44,975 nucleotides of DNA, from contig CACPQA010000015.1 of assembly GCA_902635965.1 (NCBI GenBank), positions 1 to 44,975 on the forward strand. The letters run 5' to 3'. Shown here one piece after another: positions 30,500 through 38,947 of this stretch (position 1 is its first letter; the number at the start of each line of letters is the position of its first letter). The translations under genes were made by a program, and so were the position numbers. Source of the DNA: an uncultured Bacteroidota bacterium (lineage in GTDB: Bacteria; Bacteroidota; Bacteroidia; Flavobacteriales; Flavobacteriaceae). A model generated the notes under the pieces. The model worked only from the letters and a program-made list of their open reading frames with translations. It did not search any database and was not told the DNA's origin.

Positions 30500-30874
30500 A
30501 TGGCAAGAATATCAGGTGTGGACATACCGAAATCAAAGAGAGGTGCGATAGCACTAACATACATATATGGAGTTGGTAGAAATCGGGCTTCTAGAATATT
30601 AAATGAAGCTGAAGTTGATTTGAATAAAAAAGTTTCAGATTGGACAGACGCTGAGATCAAGTCAGTAATCCTAGCGATTTCAAAATATAAAGTGGAAGGG
30701 GAATTAAGATCAGAAAATCAACTTAACATAAAAAGGTTGATGGATATCGGTTCTTATAGAGGAATAAGGCACCGGAATGGACTTCCTCTTAGAGGACAAA
30801 AAACAAAAAATAATTCTCGTACAAGAAAAGGAAAGAGAAAGACAATTGCTAATAAAAAGAAGGCTACTAAATAA
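30500..30874 (+). CDS. rpsM: 30S ribosomal protein S13 (uS13)
   Basis: Small-subunit head protein forming intersubunit bridges and contacting P-site tRNA. The 124 residues include [32 protein letters not shown] and the C-terminal [20 protein letters not shown] with a basic tail. It opens the alpha block. Confidence 0.98.
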   Translation: MARISGVDIPKSKRGAIALTYIYGVGRNRASRILNEAEVDLNKKVSDWTDAEIKSVILAISKYKVEGELRSENQLNIKRLMDIGSYRGIRHRNGLPLRGQKTKNNSRTRKGKRKTIANKKKATK

Positions 30875-30880
30875 TATAAT

Positions 30881-31264
30881 ATGGCTAAATCTACAAATAA
30901 AAAAAGAAAAGTATCCGTAGAACCTGTTGGCGAAGCTTACATTAATGCTTCATTTAATAACATCATCATTTCAATCACCAATCTTAAGGGAGAAGTGATT
31001 TCTTGGTCATCTGCTGGAAAGATGGGTTTTAGAGGCTCCAAAAAAAATACTCCTTATGCAGCGCAAGTTGCAGCTGAGGATTGTTCCAAAAAAGCCCAAG
31101 ATCTAGGTTTAAGACAAGTCAAAGTTTATGTTAAAGGTCCTGGTAATGGAAGAGAATCAGCCATTAGAACTATACACAATAGTGGAATTGAAGTAACTGA
31201 AATTGTGGATGTAACTCCTCTTCCCCATAATGGATGTCGACCTCCCAAAAGAAGAAGAGTATAA
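30881..31264 (+). CDS. rpsK: 30S ribosomal protein S11 (uS11)
   Basis: Platform protein that contacts the mRNA near the E site. The 127 residues contain [40 protein letters not shown] and the C-terminal [18 protein letters not shown]. It lies 6 bases after rpsM. Confidence 0.98.
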   Translation: MAKSTNKKRKVSVEPVGEAYINASFNNIIISITNLKGEVISWSSAGKMGFRGSKKNTPYAAQVAAEDCSKKAQDLGLRQVKVYVKGPGNGRESAIRTIHNSGIEVTEIVDVTPLPHNGCRPPKRRRV

Positions 31265-31277
31265 TAAAAAAAATAAA

Positions 31278-31883
31278 ATGGCTAGATATATAGGACCTAA
31301 ATCAAAAATTGCTAGAAAATTTGGAGAACCAGTTTTTGGTTCTGACAAATCTTTCGAAAAAAGAAACTATCCTCCCGGACAACACGGTAACAACAAGCGT
31401 AGAGGAAAAAAATCAGAGTACTCAATTCAGTTGATGGAAAAACAAAAAGCAAAATACACATATGGTATTTTGGAAAAACAATTTAGGATAATTTTTAACA
31501 AGGCATCACGGAGCAAAGGGGTCACAGGCGAGGTTTTACTTCAGTTATGTGAGTCTAGGTTGGATAACATTGTTTATAGACTTGGAATATCACCTTCAAG
31601 AAGTGGTGCAAGACAACTAGTTTCTCATGGACATATAGTTGTTAACGATAAGGTAGTTAACATCCCTTCCTTTCATGTAAAGCCTGGTGACAAAGTAGGA
31701 GTGCGATTAAAATCAAAGTCCATTTACTCAATCCAAGAATCTCTTCAAAAAAATTCTTCAGTCTATGAATGGCTTACTTGGGATGAAACTAATTTGATAG
31801 GGACACTAGTAAGTATTCCAGAACGAATTCAAATCCCTGAAAATATCAAAGAACAACTAATAGTAGAGCTTTACTCTAAATAA
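31278..31883 (+). CDS. rpsD: 30S ribosomal protein S4 (uS4), zinc-free type
   Basis: Primary-binding 16S rRNA protein and fidelity determinant. The start is the ATG at 31278 ([20 protein letters not shown]); a longer open frame overlapping rpsK is not used. The 201 residues have the N-terminal domain without the Cys zinc knuckle of some S4 proteins, [20 protein letters not shown], and the S4 RNA-binding fold with [20 protein letters not shown] and [16 protein letters not shown]. Confidence 0.98.
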   Translation: MARYIGPKSKIARKFGEPVFGSDKSFEKRNYPPGQHGNNKRRGKKSEYSIQLMEKQKAKYTYGILEKQFRIIFNKASRSKGVTGEVLLQLCESRLDNIVYRLGISPSRSGARQLVSHGHIVVNDKVVNIPSFHVKPGDKVGVRLKSKSIYSIQESLQKNSSVYEWLTWDETNLIGTLVSIPERIQIPENIKEQLIVELYSK

Positions 31884-31905
31884 TAACTAATATAATATCA
31901 CAAAT

Positions 31906-32898
31906 ATGGCAATATTAAATTTTCAGAAACCAGACAAAGTAATTATGATTGACTCCTCAGAATTTGAAGGTAAATTTGAGTTTCGTCCCTTAGAACCCGG
32001 TTATGGACTGACGGTTGGTAATGCACTGAGAAGAGTGTTACTTTCGTCGTTAGAAGGATTTGCGATAACCTCTGTTAAAATCGAAAACATAGATCATGAA
32101 TTTTCTACTATCCCAGGGATAGTAGAAGATGTTACTGAAATAATTTTGAACATTAAGCAAATTAGATTTAAAAGGCAAATAGAAGATCTTGAAAATGAAA
32201 ATGTTAAAATTTCGATTGGAGGGCAAGATCAATTCAAAGCAGGAGACATTCAAAAGTTTATATCTGGTTTTCAAGTTTTAAATTCAGATTTGGTTATTTG
32301 TAATTTAGAAAAAGGTGTTCAATTGAATATGGAATTTACAATTGAAAAGGGTCGTGGATATGTAACTGCTGAAGAAAATAAAAAAATTGACTCTGAGTTA
32401 GGAATTATTACAATTGATTCAGTTTTCACGCCAGTAAAAAATGTAAAATATAGTATAGAAAACTATCGTGTTGAACAAAAAACTGACTACGAAAAATTGA
32501 TTTTCGAAATTAACACAGACGGGTCAATTCATCCCAAAGATGCTTTGACTGAAGCTGCCAAAACTCTAATCCATCACTTTTTATTGTTTTCAGATGAAAG
32601 GATTACTCTTGAAGCTGACGAAATTGCTCAAGCTGAAACCTACGATGAGGAATCTTTGCACATGAGGCAGCTCCTAAAAACGAAATTGATAGATATGGAT
32701 TTGTCAGTTAGGGCTCTAAATTGTCTTAAGGCCGCAGAAGTTGAAACCCTTGGAGACTTAGTATCCTACAATAAAAATGACTTAATGAAATTTAGAAACT
32801 TTGGGAAAAAATCATTAACAGAATTAGAGGAATTAGTTGTTCTTAAGGGATTATCTTTTGGAATGAATTTATCAAAATATAAACTAGACAAAGATTAA
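31906..32898 (+). CDS. rpoA: DNA-directed RNA polymerase subunit alpha
   Basis: Assembly platform of RNA polymerase. The 330-residue protein has the N-terminal dimerisation domain ([37 protein letters not shown]) and, after a linker near residue 240, the C-terminal DNA-binding domain with [20 protein letters not shown] and [16 protein letters not shown]. It sits between rpsD and rplQ, the standard alpha order. Confidence 0.98.
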   Translation: MAILNFQKPDKVIMIDSSEFEGKFEFRPLEPGYGLTVGNALRRVLLSSLEGFAITSVKIENIDHEFSTIPGIVEDVTEIILNIKQIRFKRQIEDLENENVKISIGGQDQFKAGDIQKFISGFQVLNSDLVICNLEKGVQLNMEFTIEKGRGYVTAEENKKIDSELGIITIDSVFTPVKNVKYSIENYRVEQKTDYEKLIFEINTDGSIHPKDALTEAAKTLIHHFLLFSDERITLEADEIAQAETYDEESLHMRQLLKTKLIDMDLSVRALNCLKAAEVETLGDLVSYNKNDLMKFRNFGKKSLTELEELVVLKGLSFGMNLSKYKLDKD

Positions 32899-32908
32899 AA
32901 ATTTCTAA

Positions 32909-33523
32909 ATGAGGCATAGAAATAAAAAGATAAAGTTAGGTAGAAAAAAAGCTCATAGAAGCTCAACGCTTGCTAATTTAGCTTGTTCATTAATTGAGCA
33001 CAAACGAATAAACACAACTTTAACAAAAGCAAAGGCTCTTAGAAGGTTTATAGAGCCGTTAATCACAAAAACAAAAGAAGACTCAACTCACAATAGGAGA
33101 ATAGTTTTTAGATATTTGAGAAACAAAGAATCTGTTAGTGTTTTATTTAGGTCTATATCTAACAAAATTGGAGATAGACCTGGTGGATACACAAGGATTA
33201 TTAAGCTAGGAAGAAGGATGGGTGACAATGCTGATATGGCCATGATTGAATTCGTAGACTTCAATGAGTTATACACCAAATTAGATAAACCGAAGAAATC
33301 TACTAGAAGAGGAAGAAGTAAATCAAAACAAAAAAATGAGGAAATTTCGGATGTTGATGCTAAGTCCCCTGAAGTTGAATCAAATGACAATAATAAAAAT
33401 ATTACCTTAAAAAAAGAAAATAAAAAAACATCAGATAAAGAAAACAAATATGTTGATGATAAAGAGGTTAAAAAGTCTTCTAATAAAAAGGATAGTAAAA
33501 CATCAGAAAAAGAAAATCAATAA
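32909..33523 (+). CDS. rplQ: 50S ribosomal protein L17 (bL17) with a long charged C-terminal tail
   Basis: Large-subunit protein near the tunnel exit. The core (about 1-122) is typical: [40 protein letters not shown] and [20 protein letters not shown]. The protein is 204 residues, against about 127 in E. coli; about 80 extra residues at the C-terminus are low-complexity and rich in Lys, Ser, Asn, Asp and Glu, with an imperfect repeat ([16 protein letters not shown]). Tail extensions on L17 are common in Bacteroidetes, but I recall shorter ones. The gene ends the supercluster; a weak A+T-rich hairpin follows. Confidence 0.96.
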   Translation: MRHRNKKIKLGRKKAHRSSTLANLACSLIEHKRINTTLTKAKALRRFIEPLITKTKEDSTHNRRIVFRYLRNKESVSVLFRSISNKIGDRPGGYTRIIKLGRRMGDNADMAMIEFVDFNELYTKLDKPKKSTRRGRSKSKQKNEEISDVDAKSPEVESNDNNKNITLKKENKKTSDKENKYVDDKEVKKSSNKKDSKTSEKENQ

Positions 33524-33528
33524 TTAAT

Positions 33529-33548
33529 TTTTTTGAATGTTCAAAAAA
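33529..33548 (+). terminator. Weak A+T-rich hairpin at the end of the ribosomal supercluster
   Basis: TTTTTTGAA and TTCAAAAAA form a perfect 9-base inverted repeat with a 2-base centre, starting 6 bases after the rplQ stop. The stem is almost all A-U and no U-run follows, so it may be only a weak terminator or an mRNA-end-protecting structure. The 143-base gap before carA also contains a near-consensus -7 box TATATTTC (33644-33651), so carA may have its own promoter. Confidence 0.35.
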
Positions 33549-33666
33549 CCCAAAAATAAATATTAATGAACAGCCATAATGGCCTAGATTGTTAATAATT
33601 CCGTTAAATATCGAACTATAAATATTTCATGTTTTATCTTTTTTATATTTCTTTGTATTTGAAATT

Positions 33667-34767
33667 ATGAGTTACATTGAAAGGCCAAAAGCTATAGTTT
33701 TACTTGAAGACGGAACTGTTTTTTTTGGGAAGTCCGTTGGGATATCTGGCACATCGTTTGGTGAAATTTGCTTTAATACGGGCATGACCGGATACCAAGA
33801 GATTTTTACAGATCCTTCGTATTATGGTCAAATAATGGTAACTACAAATGCTCATATCGGTAATTATGGGATACATAATTTTGATAATCAGTCAGATTCA
33901 ATTAAGATCGCTGGATTGATTTGCAAAAATTTTAGCTTTAATTTTAGTAGGTATGGGCAAACAAAAGATTTGTTTAGTTTCTTTAAAAATCAAAATAAGC
34001 TCGTTATTTCGAATATAGATACTCGAGCTCTAGTTAAATATATCAGAGAAAATGGGGCTATGAATGCTTTAATAACAACTGAGTTGAATAAGATAGACAA
34101 ATTAAAAGAGGATCTTAAAAAAATTCCCTCAATGAAAGGAATGGAGCTAGTTTCGAAGGTTTCGACAAAAAAACCTTATTTTTTTGGTGATCCTAATTCA
34201 AAATTCAAAGTCGCTGCAATAGATTTAGGAATAAAAAATAGTATTTTAAAGAATTTAGCGAAACAAGATATATATGTAAAGGTTTTTCCTTTCAATTATA
34301 ATTTTAATGAAATCGAAAAATGGAAACCAAATGGATATTTTTTGTCTAATGGTCCAGGAGATCCCGAACCTCTTAATATAGTTAAAGAACTTGCCAAAAA
34401 AATCTTAGAAAAAAATTATCCCCTGTTCGGTATTTGCTTGGGCCACCAAATTATTGCATTGGCCAACGGTATTCCAACCTTTAAAATGTTTAATGGACAC
34501 AGAGGAATAAACAATCCTGTGATCAATCATGAAACAGGCAAAGGGGAAATAACGTCTCAAAATCATGGCTTTGCAGTTGATAGAAAAGCATTAGAATCAA
34601 ACAACAATATGATTATAACACATTCACATCTAAATGATAATACTGTAGCAGGATTAAAAATAAAACGCAAAAAATGTTTCTCTGTTCAATATCATCCTGA
34701 AGCAGCCCCAGGACCGAACGATGCACATTATCTCTTCGTAAATTTTAAAAAAATGTTAGCTAACTAG
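33667..34767 (+). CDS. carA: Carbamoyl-phosphate synthase small (glutaminase) subunit
   Basis: Releases ammonia from glutamine and passes it to the large subunit CarB to make carbamoyl phosphate for arginine and pyrimidine synthesis. The 366-residue protein has the N-terminal small-chain domain (TGMTGYQEIFTDPSYYGQIM) and a class I glutamine amidotransferase domain with the nucleophile in FGICLGHQIIALANG, QNHGFAVD, and the His/Glu pair in SVQYHPEAAPGPNDA. carB is not in the window. It lies 7 bases before eno, so the two are probably co-transcribed; I recall a rplQ-carA-eno order in flavobacteria. Confidence 0.97.
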   Translation: MSYIERPKAIVLLEDGTVFFGKSVGISGTSFGEICFNTGMTGYQEIFTDPSYYGQIMVTTNAHIGNYGIHNFDNQSDSIKIAGLICKNFSFNFSRYGQTKDLFSFFKNQNKLVISNIDTRALVKYIRENGAMNALITTELNKIDKLKEDLKKIPSMKGMELVSKVSTKKPYFFGDPNSKFKVAAIDLGIKNSILKNLAKQDIYVKVFPFNYNFNEIEKWKPNGYFLSNGPGDPEPLNIVKELAKKILEKNYPLFGICLGHQIIALANGIPTFKMFNGHRGINNPVINHETGKGEITSQNHGFAVDRKALESNNNMIITHSHLNDNTVAGLKIKRKKCFSVQYHPEAAPGPNDAHYLFVNFKKMLAN

Positions 34768-34774
34768 TATTTAA

Positions 34775-36067
34775 ATGGGTAAAATAAAAAGTGTTACTGC
34801 AAGACAAATTTTTGATTCTAGAGGTAATCCTACAGTAGAGGTTGATTTATTAACTGATGAAGGTGGATTTGGAAGAGCTGCAGTTCCATCGGGTGCCTCA
34901 ACTGGACAGCACGAGGCAGTTGAACTCAGGGATAATAATGAGAAATTTTCAGGTAAAGGAGTAATGAGTGCGGTATATAATGTGAACAAAAAAATCGCGA
35001 AAAGTGTTATCGGAAAAAATGTTCATCATCAAAAAGAAATAGATTTCCTAATGATTAACTTAGATGGGACTTCGAACAAATCCAATCTTGGAGCAAACGC
35101 AATACTTGGAGTTTCTCTTGCAGTAGCAAAAGCTGCAGCTGATGAAAAAAAAATCCCACTTTATCAGTATTTAGGGGGAGAAGAAGCCAATATTTTACCT
35201 GTACCTATGATGAACATAATTAATGGCGGTTCACATTCAGACTCTCCTATTGCTTTTCAAGAGTTCATGATTATGCCTATTGCTGGAGAATCTTTTTCCA
35301 AATCTTTTCATATGGGTGTTGAAGTTTTTCATAGTTTAAAAAAAATATTAAATAAAAGAAAATTAAGTACTGCAGTCGGTGACGAAGGTGGCTTTGCTCC
35401 AAAATTAAAAGGAACTGAAGATGCAATTGAAACTATTTTATCATCAATCGAAATGGCAGGTTATGAGCCTGGAAAGGAAATTATGCTTGCTTTGGATTGT
35501 GCATCGTCTGAATTTTATAAAAATGGAATATATGATTACTCTATTTTTGAAGGTATTGGTGGTAAAAAAAGAAATTCTAATGAACAGGTTAATTATCTAG
35601 AAAATCTAACGCAAAAGTACCCAATTTTATCGATTGAAGATGGCATGGATGAGAATGATTGGGACGGATGGGAGGCGTTAACAAAAAAAATTGGTGATAA
35701 AGTTCAATTAGTTGGAGATGATTTATTTGTAACAAATGTAAAGAGACTCTCAAAAGGAATTAGTAAGTCTATAGCGAATTCAATATTGATCAAAGTTAAT
35801 CAAATTGGAACTCTAACGGAAACCCTAGAAGCTGTACAGATGGCCCATAAAGCAGGGTATACAGCTGTTATGTCTCATAGATCAGGTGAAACTTCTGATT
35901 CGACTATAGCTGACTTAGCTGTTGCAATGAAAACCTGTCAAATTAAAACTGGATCCGCATCAAGAAGCGATAGAATGTCTAAATACAACCAATTGCTCAG
36001 AATAGAGGAGAGACTTTCTGATAAATCGACTTATCTTCAAAAAAAATCATTTAATATTAATTTTTAG
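34775..36067 (+). CDS. eno: Enolase
   Basis: Converts 2-phosphoglycerate to phosphoenolpyruvate in glycolysis. The 430-residue protein is full length with [51 protein letters not shown], the Mg-binding [14 protein letters not shown] and VGDDLFVTN, and catalytic [13 protein letters not shown] and [18 protein letters not shown]. It follows carA closely. Confidence 0.98.
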   Translation: MGKIKSVTARQIFDSRGNPTVEVDLLTDEGGFGRAAVPSGASTGQHEAVELRDNNEKFSGKGVMSAVYNVNKKIAKSVIGKNVHHQKEIDFLMINLDGTSNKSNLGANAILGVSLAVAKAAADEKKIPLYQYLGGEEANILPVPMMNIINGGSHSDSPIAFQEFMIMPIAGESFSKSFHMGVEVFHSLKKILNKRKLSTAVGDEGGFAPKLKGTEDAIETILSSIEMAGYEPGKEIMLALDCASSEFYKNGIYDYSIFEGIGGKKRNSNEQVNYLENLTQKYPILSIEDGMDENDWDGWEALTKKIGDKVQLVGDDLFVTNVKRLSKGISKSIANSILIKVNQIGTLTETLEAVQMAHKAGYTAVMSHRSGETSDSTIADLAVAMKTCQIKTGSASRSDRMSKYNQLLRIEERLSDKSTYLQKKSFNINF

Positions 36068-36140
36068 ATATAGATTAATATTTGAATTAATTTCAATTAT
36101 AGCTTTATTTTCAATAAATTTACCTACTTAGGTTTTAATT

Positions 36141-37424
36141 ATGAGTAATAGTGTTAAGATTATTTTTGGAGATAAATCTTATGATTTCCCGCTTGTTAGG
36201 GGTTCTAAAAATGAATGCGCAATAAATATTGATGCACTTAGGTCACAAACTGGATTAATAACTATTGACCCTGGTTACAAAAATTCAGGATCATGTCTCA
36301 GTGAAATTACTTATTTGAACGGAGAAAAAGGTGAATTAAGTTATAGAGGTTATTCTATTGAAGATTTAACGCATAGCGCAGGATTTCTGGAGGTCTCCTA
36401 TTTACTTATATTTGGTTTTTTACCAACAAAAAGTCAATTAGAAAAATTTCAAATTGACATACACAAAGAATCTTTGGTGGATGAAGATTTGAAAGTTATT
36501 TTAAAAAGTTTTCCTAGGAGTGCTCATCCGATGGGAGCTCTAGCCTCCTTGACTTCCGCATTAACTGCATTTGATCCCGATTCTGTAGATGTTGAATCAG
36601 AGGATGAAATATATTCTGCAGTAGTTAACCTTATGGCCAAATTACCTATTTTGTGTGCTTGGACTTACAGAAAGGTTAAGGGTTTACCATTAAATTATGC
36701 AGATAGATCTCTAACATTTGAAGATAATATTGCCCAAATGTTTTTTCGTCATCCAACTGAAAAATATAAACCAAACAAAATTGTCAATAATGCATTAAAC
36801 AAACTTTTAATTTTGCATGCCGACCACGAACAAAATTGCTCAACTTCAACTGTCCGAATTGTGGGTTCCTCCCATGCAGGTTTATTTGCATCTGTATCTG
36901 CGGGAATTTCTGCGCTTTGGGGCCCACTTCATGGTGGTGCTAATCAGGCTGTAATTGAGATGTTGGAGAAAATAAAAAATGATGGTGGTGACATAGAAAA
37001 GTATATCCTAAAGGCAAAAGATAAAAATGATCCTTTTAGATTAATGGGTTTTGGACACAGAGTTTACAAAAATTTTGATCCTCGTGCAAAGATAATTAAA
37101 AGGGCTGCTGACGAAGTTTTAAATGATCTTGGTTTAAAAGATCCAGTTCTAGAAATAGCAAAATCATTGGAAAAATTAGCTTTGACTGACGAATATTTTA
37201 TAAAAAGAAAATTATATCCTAATGTAGATTTTTATTCAGGAATAATATACCGTGCATTAGGAATACCGACACAAATGTTTACAGTGATGTTTGCACTTGG
37301 CAGATTGCCTGGGTGGATTGCCCAATGGTGGGAAATGAGAAAAAATAATGAACCCATTGGCCGTCCAAGACAAATTTTCACAGGTAAAACAGATTTAAAA
37401 TTTGTTCCTATTAATAGGAGATGA
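36141..37424 (+). CDS. gltA: Citrate synthase
   Basis: Condenses oxaloacetate and acetyl-CoA into citrate, the entry to the TCA cycle. The 427-residue protein is of the hexameric Gram-negative type. Motifs include GELSYRGYSIEDLTHSAGFL, ILHADHEQNCSTSTVRIVGS (His for oxaloacetate), PLHGGANQAVIEML (catalytic His) and FGHRVYKNFDPRAKI, and the catalytic Asp in NVDFYSGIIYRALGIPTQMF. It lies 73 bases after eno; its 3' end overlaps the convergent SDR gene by 30 bases. Confidence 0.97.
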   Translation: MSNSVKIIFGDKSYDFPLVRGSKNECAINIDALRSQTGLITIDPGYKNSGSCLSEITYLNGEKGELSYRGYSIEDLTHSAGFLEVSYLLIFGFLPTKSQLEKFQIDIHKESLVDEDLKVILKSFPRSAHPMGALASLTSALTAFDPDSVDVESEDEIYSAVVNLMAKLPILCAWTYRKVKGLPLNYADRSLTFEDNIAQMFFRHPTEKYKPNKIVNNALNKLLILHADHEQNCSTSTVRIVGSSHAGLFASVSAGISALWGPLHGGANQAVIEMLEKIKNDGGDIEKYILKAKDKNDPFRLMGFGHRVYKNFDPRAKIIKRAADEVLNDLGLKDPVLEIAKSLEKLALTDEYFIKRKLYPNVDFYSGIIYRALGIPTQMFTVMFALGRLPGWIAQWWEMRKNNEPIGRPRQIFTGKTDLKFVPINRR

Positions 37425-38861
37425 TTTTTTTACCGAGAGATTCCTTAACATTCCTCTGAAAATAAAATAATGGAACGGACTCAAAACATACCAATATATT
37501 CTTCCCCATAGTCCCTTAGGTCTAAAGGTGGCAGTTTGAAAAATACTATCTTTTACTATTTTAAATTCTAACCAAGCCTCTCCGGGTAATTTCATTTCTG
37601 CGAATAGTAACAATCTCATATTTTTTCTGTCAGCCAATAATACTCTCCAAAAATCAAGTGAATCTCCAGTAAATATTTTATCATTATGCGTTCTTCCTCT
37701 TCTCAAACCTACTCCTCCAGATAGTTGATCAAGATATCCTCTTATTTTCCATAAAAAGTTTGCATAGTACCAACCAGTGTCTCCTCCAATTTTCCACAAT
37801 GACTCCAAAGTTTTTTCAATGTCTATGTTTCTTTCAATTTTTTTATCTTGCAGGATTCCAAATCTAGGAACTTGTATATATTCTTTCAGTTCGTTTCTTA
37901 TTAGTCCACTAACCAAACTGTCTTTCCAACTGCTAACTACGCTGTTTTGTTCAATTTTTATGAAAGCCATTTTTATGGCTTCATCATAACTGTATAGTTT
38001 CACATCAAGTATTTCTTGGAGTTTGTTATCTTCAACTAAGACCTCTGACTTCATACTTTTAACCAAATTTACAGCTAGAGGGTATGAAGTAGAGGTTACA
38101 AAATAAAGCCAATATGAAGATAATCTTGGAGTCATTATTGGAAGGGTAATAATCAGCTTTTTTAAACCCCTATTTTTAGCATATCCATAAAGCATTTCTT
38201 TATAAGTTAAAATACTTAATCCGCCAATGTCAAAAGCTTTTCCGATACACTTTGGATGTAATAAAACTCCTGTCAAAAATTCAATAACGTTTCTTATAGC
38301 TATCGGTTGGGATTTTGTTTTAACCCATTTTGGAGTTATCATTATTGGTAGTTTTTCACATAAATCTCTTATGATTTCAAATGATGCACTTCCAGATCCA
38401 ACAATTATCCCTGCTCTTAGAACGGTTAATTTGATTTGATTTTTTCGAAGAATCTTTTCTACATTTTTCCTTGATTCTAAATGTTTAGAAAGATTTTTAT
38501 TGTTAATAATTCCACTTAAAAAAATTATTTGCTTAGCATTAGTTCCCTTAATTAAAAAATTGAAGTTTTTTGCACAATCAATTTCCATTTTTGAAAAGCT
38601 ATCTATTTTTGAAGACATTGAATGAATTAAATAGTATACTACATCTATTTCTTTTGGAATAGAATTTTTTTTTGCACAATTGAGAAAATCAATTGTGATA
38701 ACCTTGACTTTTTTTAGGAGATCTGGATTTAAGGATAATCTTTCAGGGTTTCTTACCGCGCAATAAACTTTATGCCCATTTTCAACCAATTTTGGTATGA
38801 GGCGCATTCCTATATAACCATTTGCTCCTGTAACTAAAATATTTAATAATTTTTTATTCAT
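37395..38861 (-). CDS. SDR-family NAD(P)-binding protein with C-terminal DUF2867
   Basis: A 488-residue fusion of an atypical short-chain dehydrogenase-type Rossmann domain (about 1-300) and a DUF2867 domain (about 340-480). The nucleotide-binding loop is ILVTGANGYIGMRLIPKLVE, then VYCAVRNPERL; a YxxxK catalytic pair is not obvious, so NAD(P) may be bound for a structural or regulatory role. DUF2867 is seen as SGGVGLRRGRTHNDKIFTGD and FWRVLLADRKNMRLLLFAEM. No signal peptide or membrane segment. The ATG at 38861 is preferred over a TTG two codons upstream. Substrate unknown. I recall relatives encoded beside photolyase/cryptochrome genes in marine flavobacteria; here a proteorhodopsin lies 1.9 kb away. 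It diverges from argS. Confidence 0.85.
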   Translation of the reverse strand: MNKKLLNILVTGANGYIGMRLIPKLVENGHKVYCAVRNPERLSLNPDLLKKVKVITIDFLNCAKKNSIPKEIDVVYYLIHSMSSKIDSFSKMEIDCAKNFNFLIKGTNAKQIIFLSGIINNKNLSKHLESRKNVEKILRKNQIKLTVLRAGIIVGSGSASFEIIRDLCEKLPIMITPKWVKTKSQPIAIRNVIEFLTGVLLHPKCIGKAFDIGGLSILTYKEMLYGYAKNRGLKKLIITLPIMTPRLSSYWLYFVTSTSYPLAVNLVKSMKSEVLVEDNKLQEILDVKLYSYDEAIKMAFIKIEQNSVVSSWKDSLVSGLIRNELKEYIQVPRFGILQDKKIERNIDIEKTLESLWKIGGDTGWYYANFLWKIRGYLDQLSGGVGLRRGRTHNDKIFTGDSLDFWRVLLADRKNMRLLLFAEMKLPGEAWLEFKIVKDSIFQTATFRPKGLWGRIYWYVLSPFHYFIFRGMLRNLSVKKSSPINRNKF

Positions 38862-38905
38862 TTTCAATCATGAAAATAATTATTTTAATATAATTTTTTT
38901 CTGTG

Positions 38906-38934
38906 TTTGAATTTATTCTTTATAGCTATCTTTA
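38906..38934 (+). promoter_or_regulatory. Candidate promoter for argS
   Basis: TTTG (38906-38909) is followed after 17 bases by TATCTTTA (38927-38934), one mismatch from the bacteroidete -7 box TAnnTTTG. It would start a transcript about 7 bases before the argS ATG. Spacing and composition fit a flavobacterial housekeeping promoter, but a chance match is possible. Confidence 0.38.
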
Positions 38935-38947
38935 AAAAAATAAATAA

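Noticed and set aside
33573-33583. GCCATAATGGC palindrome upstream of carA, possible operator
   Set aside because: Only five pairs around a single base, found once in the window, and no regulator gene nearby.
36068-36140. Possible gltA promoter (TTTG followed by TATTTTCA)
   Set aside because: The -7 part has two mismatches in its conserved bases; not better than chance in this A+T-rich gap.
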